From: Paragordius varius
Lineage: Eukaryota > Nematomorpha
Length of the DNA stretch: 64,000 bases
Assembly: GCA_964247055.1 (NCBI GenBank)
Contig: OZ176053.1
Location: forward strand, 13,268,001 to 13,332,000
Direction of reading: 5' to 3'
The position numbers and the translations under genes are program-made. Each line of letters opens with the position of its first letter. Within the stretch, counting starts at the first letter, position 1. Positions 62,801 through 64,000 of this stretch are shown here, in pieces. The notes below the pieces were generated by a model. The model had not been told where the DNA came from. It was given only the letters and a program-made list of their open reading frames with translations, and did not search any database.

Positions 62801-64000
62801 TTTTTACAATTAAACCAGTCGCATCAATACTCAAGTTAAACTTTGTCCTTAAAAATCGGATATTGGTCACCGGTGAACAAAATTATTTTTTATACATTCT
62901 CTTAGTAGGACTACATATAAATATAGAGATAGTTTGACAAACTCTTTCATATCCGATTTTTACAACGATACTTTAAAAATTAATGTATAAAACTAGTCGC
63001 ATCAATACTCAAGTTAAACTTTGTCCTTAAAAATCGGATATTGGTCACCGGTGAACAAAATTATTTTTTATACATTCTCTTAGTAAGACTACATCAAAAT
63101 ATAGAGAATGTTTGACAAACTCTTTCATATCCGATTTTTACAACGATACTTTATAAATTAATGTATAAAACTAGTCGTATCAATAAATCGCATCAATACT
63201 CAAGTTAAACTTTGTCCTTAAAAATCGGATATTGGTCACCGGTAAACAAAATTATTTTTTATACATTCTCTTAGTAGGACTACATCAAAATATAGAGATA
63301 GTTTGGCAAACTCTTTCATATCCGATTTTTACAACGATACTTTATAATGTATAAAACTAGTCGCATCAATACTAAAGTTAAACTTTGTCCTTAAAAATCG
63401 GATATTGGTCACCGGTGAACAAAATAATTTTTTATACATTCTCTTAGTAAGACTACATCAAAATATAGAAATAGTTTGACAAACACTTTCATATCCGATT
63501 TTTACAACGATACTTTAAAAATTAATGTATTTAACTAGTCGCATCAATACTCATGTTAAACTTTGTCCTTAAAAATCGGATATTGGTCACGGGTGAACAA
63601 AATTATTTTTTATACATTCTCTTAGTAAGACTACATCAAATTATAGAGATAGTTTGACAAACTCTTTCATATCCGATTTTTACAATTAAACCAGTCGCAT
63701 CAATACTCAAGTTAAACTTTGTCCTTAAAAATCGGATATTGGTCACCGGTGAACAAAATTATTTTTTATACATTCTCTTAGTAAGACTACATCAAAATAT
63801 AGAGATTGTTTGACAAACTCTTTCATATCCGATTTTTACAACGATACTTTAAAAATTAATGTATAAAACTAGTCGTATCAATAAATCGCATCAATACTCA
63901 AGTTAAACTTTGTCCTTAAAAATCGGATATTGGTCACCGGTGAACAAAATTATTTTTTATACATTCTCTTAGTAGGACTACATCAAAATTAAGAGATAGT
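59846..64000 (-). repeat. Segmental duplication, distal copy
   Basis: The second copy of 52304-55401, still matching when the window ends. It is 1,057 bp longer, which equals one extra monomer of 176 bp (a G-like unit around 61.1-61.3 kb with AAAAATTGTTGTATAAAAC) plus one extra 881-bp 5-mer (about 62.15-63.03 kb). Private changes include CGGGTATTGGTCACC near 61103 and TTATGCATTC near 61855. Confidence 0.92.

Larger units (their letters stand above)
24503..64000 (-). repeat. Satellite array, inverted arm
   Basis: The same satellite continues in reverse complement to the window end, about 220 monomers. On the + strand each unit reads CGGTGAAC at its left end and GGATATTGGTCAC at its right end. 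I followed it throughout and saw no second orientation switch and no foreign insertion. L-type units are recognised by GTATCAATAAGTCGC or its AAATCGC variant, S-type units by a single TAGTCGCATCAATACTC. Compared with the + arm it contains extra subtypes: a 156-bp unit with ACAATTAAACCAG, a unit with TATGGTATTAAACC, and a unit with AATCTATAAAACTAG. Higher-order repeats are abundant and look freshest (near-identical copies) from about 43 kb onward. The last unit is cut by the window end. Confidence 0.97.

Noticed and set aside
1-64000. LTR retroelement or other virus-like element inside the array
   Set aside because: No long open frames, no LTR-like ends and no non-satellite sequence were found anywhere in the window.
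1-64000. tRNA, rRNA or telomeric repeats
   Set aside because: No GC-rich structured RNA-like segment and no TTAGG or TTTAGGG-type tracts were seen on either strand.

Overview
This 64 kb window is one uninterrupted block of AT-rich tandem satellite DNA. I count roughly 350 head-to-tail monomers, most of them 178 or 191 bp long. A hand count of the first monomer gives about 29% GC. I found no protein gene, RNA gene, recognisable transposon or single-copy sequence. The organism is certainly eukaryotic, since megasatellite blocks of nucleosome-sized monomers with higher-order repeats (HORs) are typical of centromeric or pericentromeric heterochromatin. I do not recognise the family and cannot name a species. 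CpG is not depleted (6 seen against about 4 expected in the first monomer), which argues against a heavily CpG-methylated vertebrate-like genome but does not identify the lineage.

Layout. Bases 1-24502 hold monomers in one orientation, called + here because the window opens at a monomer boundary. Bases 24503-64000 hold the same satellite in the opposite orientation. The switch is a single abrupt junction between 24502 and 24503 that joins two truncated monomers tail to tail. It is surrounded by an 82-bp perfect inverted repeat with a 71-bp spacer.

Monomer anatomy. The basic S type is 178 bp. The L type (191 bp) carries an extra 13 bp that is a near-copy of the adjacent 13 bp. The G type (177 bp) has a set of linked diagnostic variants and occurs in both arms. 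A 156-bp type lacks 22 bp and is found only in the second arm. Nearly all monomers carry a 14-bp inverted repeat (ATATCCGATTTTTA and its complement) and a 10-bp palindrome TCACCGGTGA at the chosen boundary.

Higher-order structure, + arm: an 11-mer of 2,021 bp followed by two 8-mers of 1,474 and 1,471 bp (917-5882); 8-monomer blocks spaced about 3.3 kb (10159 and 13461); 6-mers of 1,118 and 1,130 bp (16228 and 18094); and a 5-monomer block repeated at about 2,389 bp (21104 and 23491). Minus arm: 7-mers of 1,258 and 1,261 bp (24789-27307); a 2,920-bp unit with a partial copy (28601-33319); two 1,120-bp 6-mers (33129-35368); two 711-bp 4-mers (35751-37172) that are a single copy in a paralogous segment at 40283; three 5-mers of about 881 bp (43185-45823); a 14-mer of 2,528 bp (47971 onward); a 12-mer of 2,091 bp (54450-58630); an 8-mer of 1,392 bp (58454-59845); and a segmental duplication of 52304-55401 at 59846-64000. 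The offsets grow in whole-monomer or whole-HOR steps, which is what in-register unequal exchange predicts.

There are no genes to work together here. What can be read is the history of the array: monomer diversification, HOR formation, inversion, and later local amplification.
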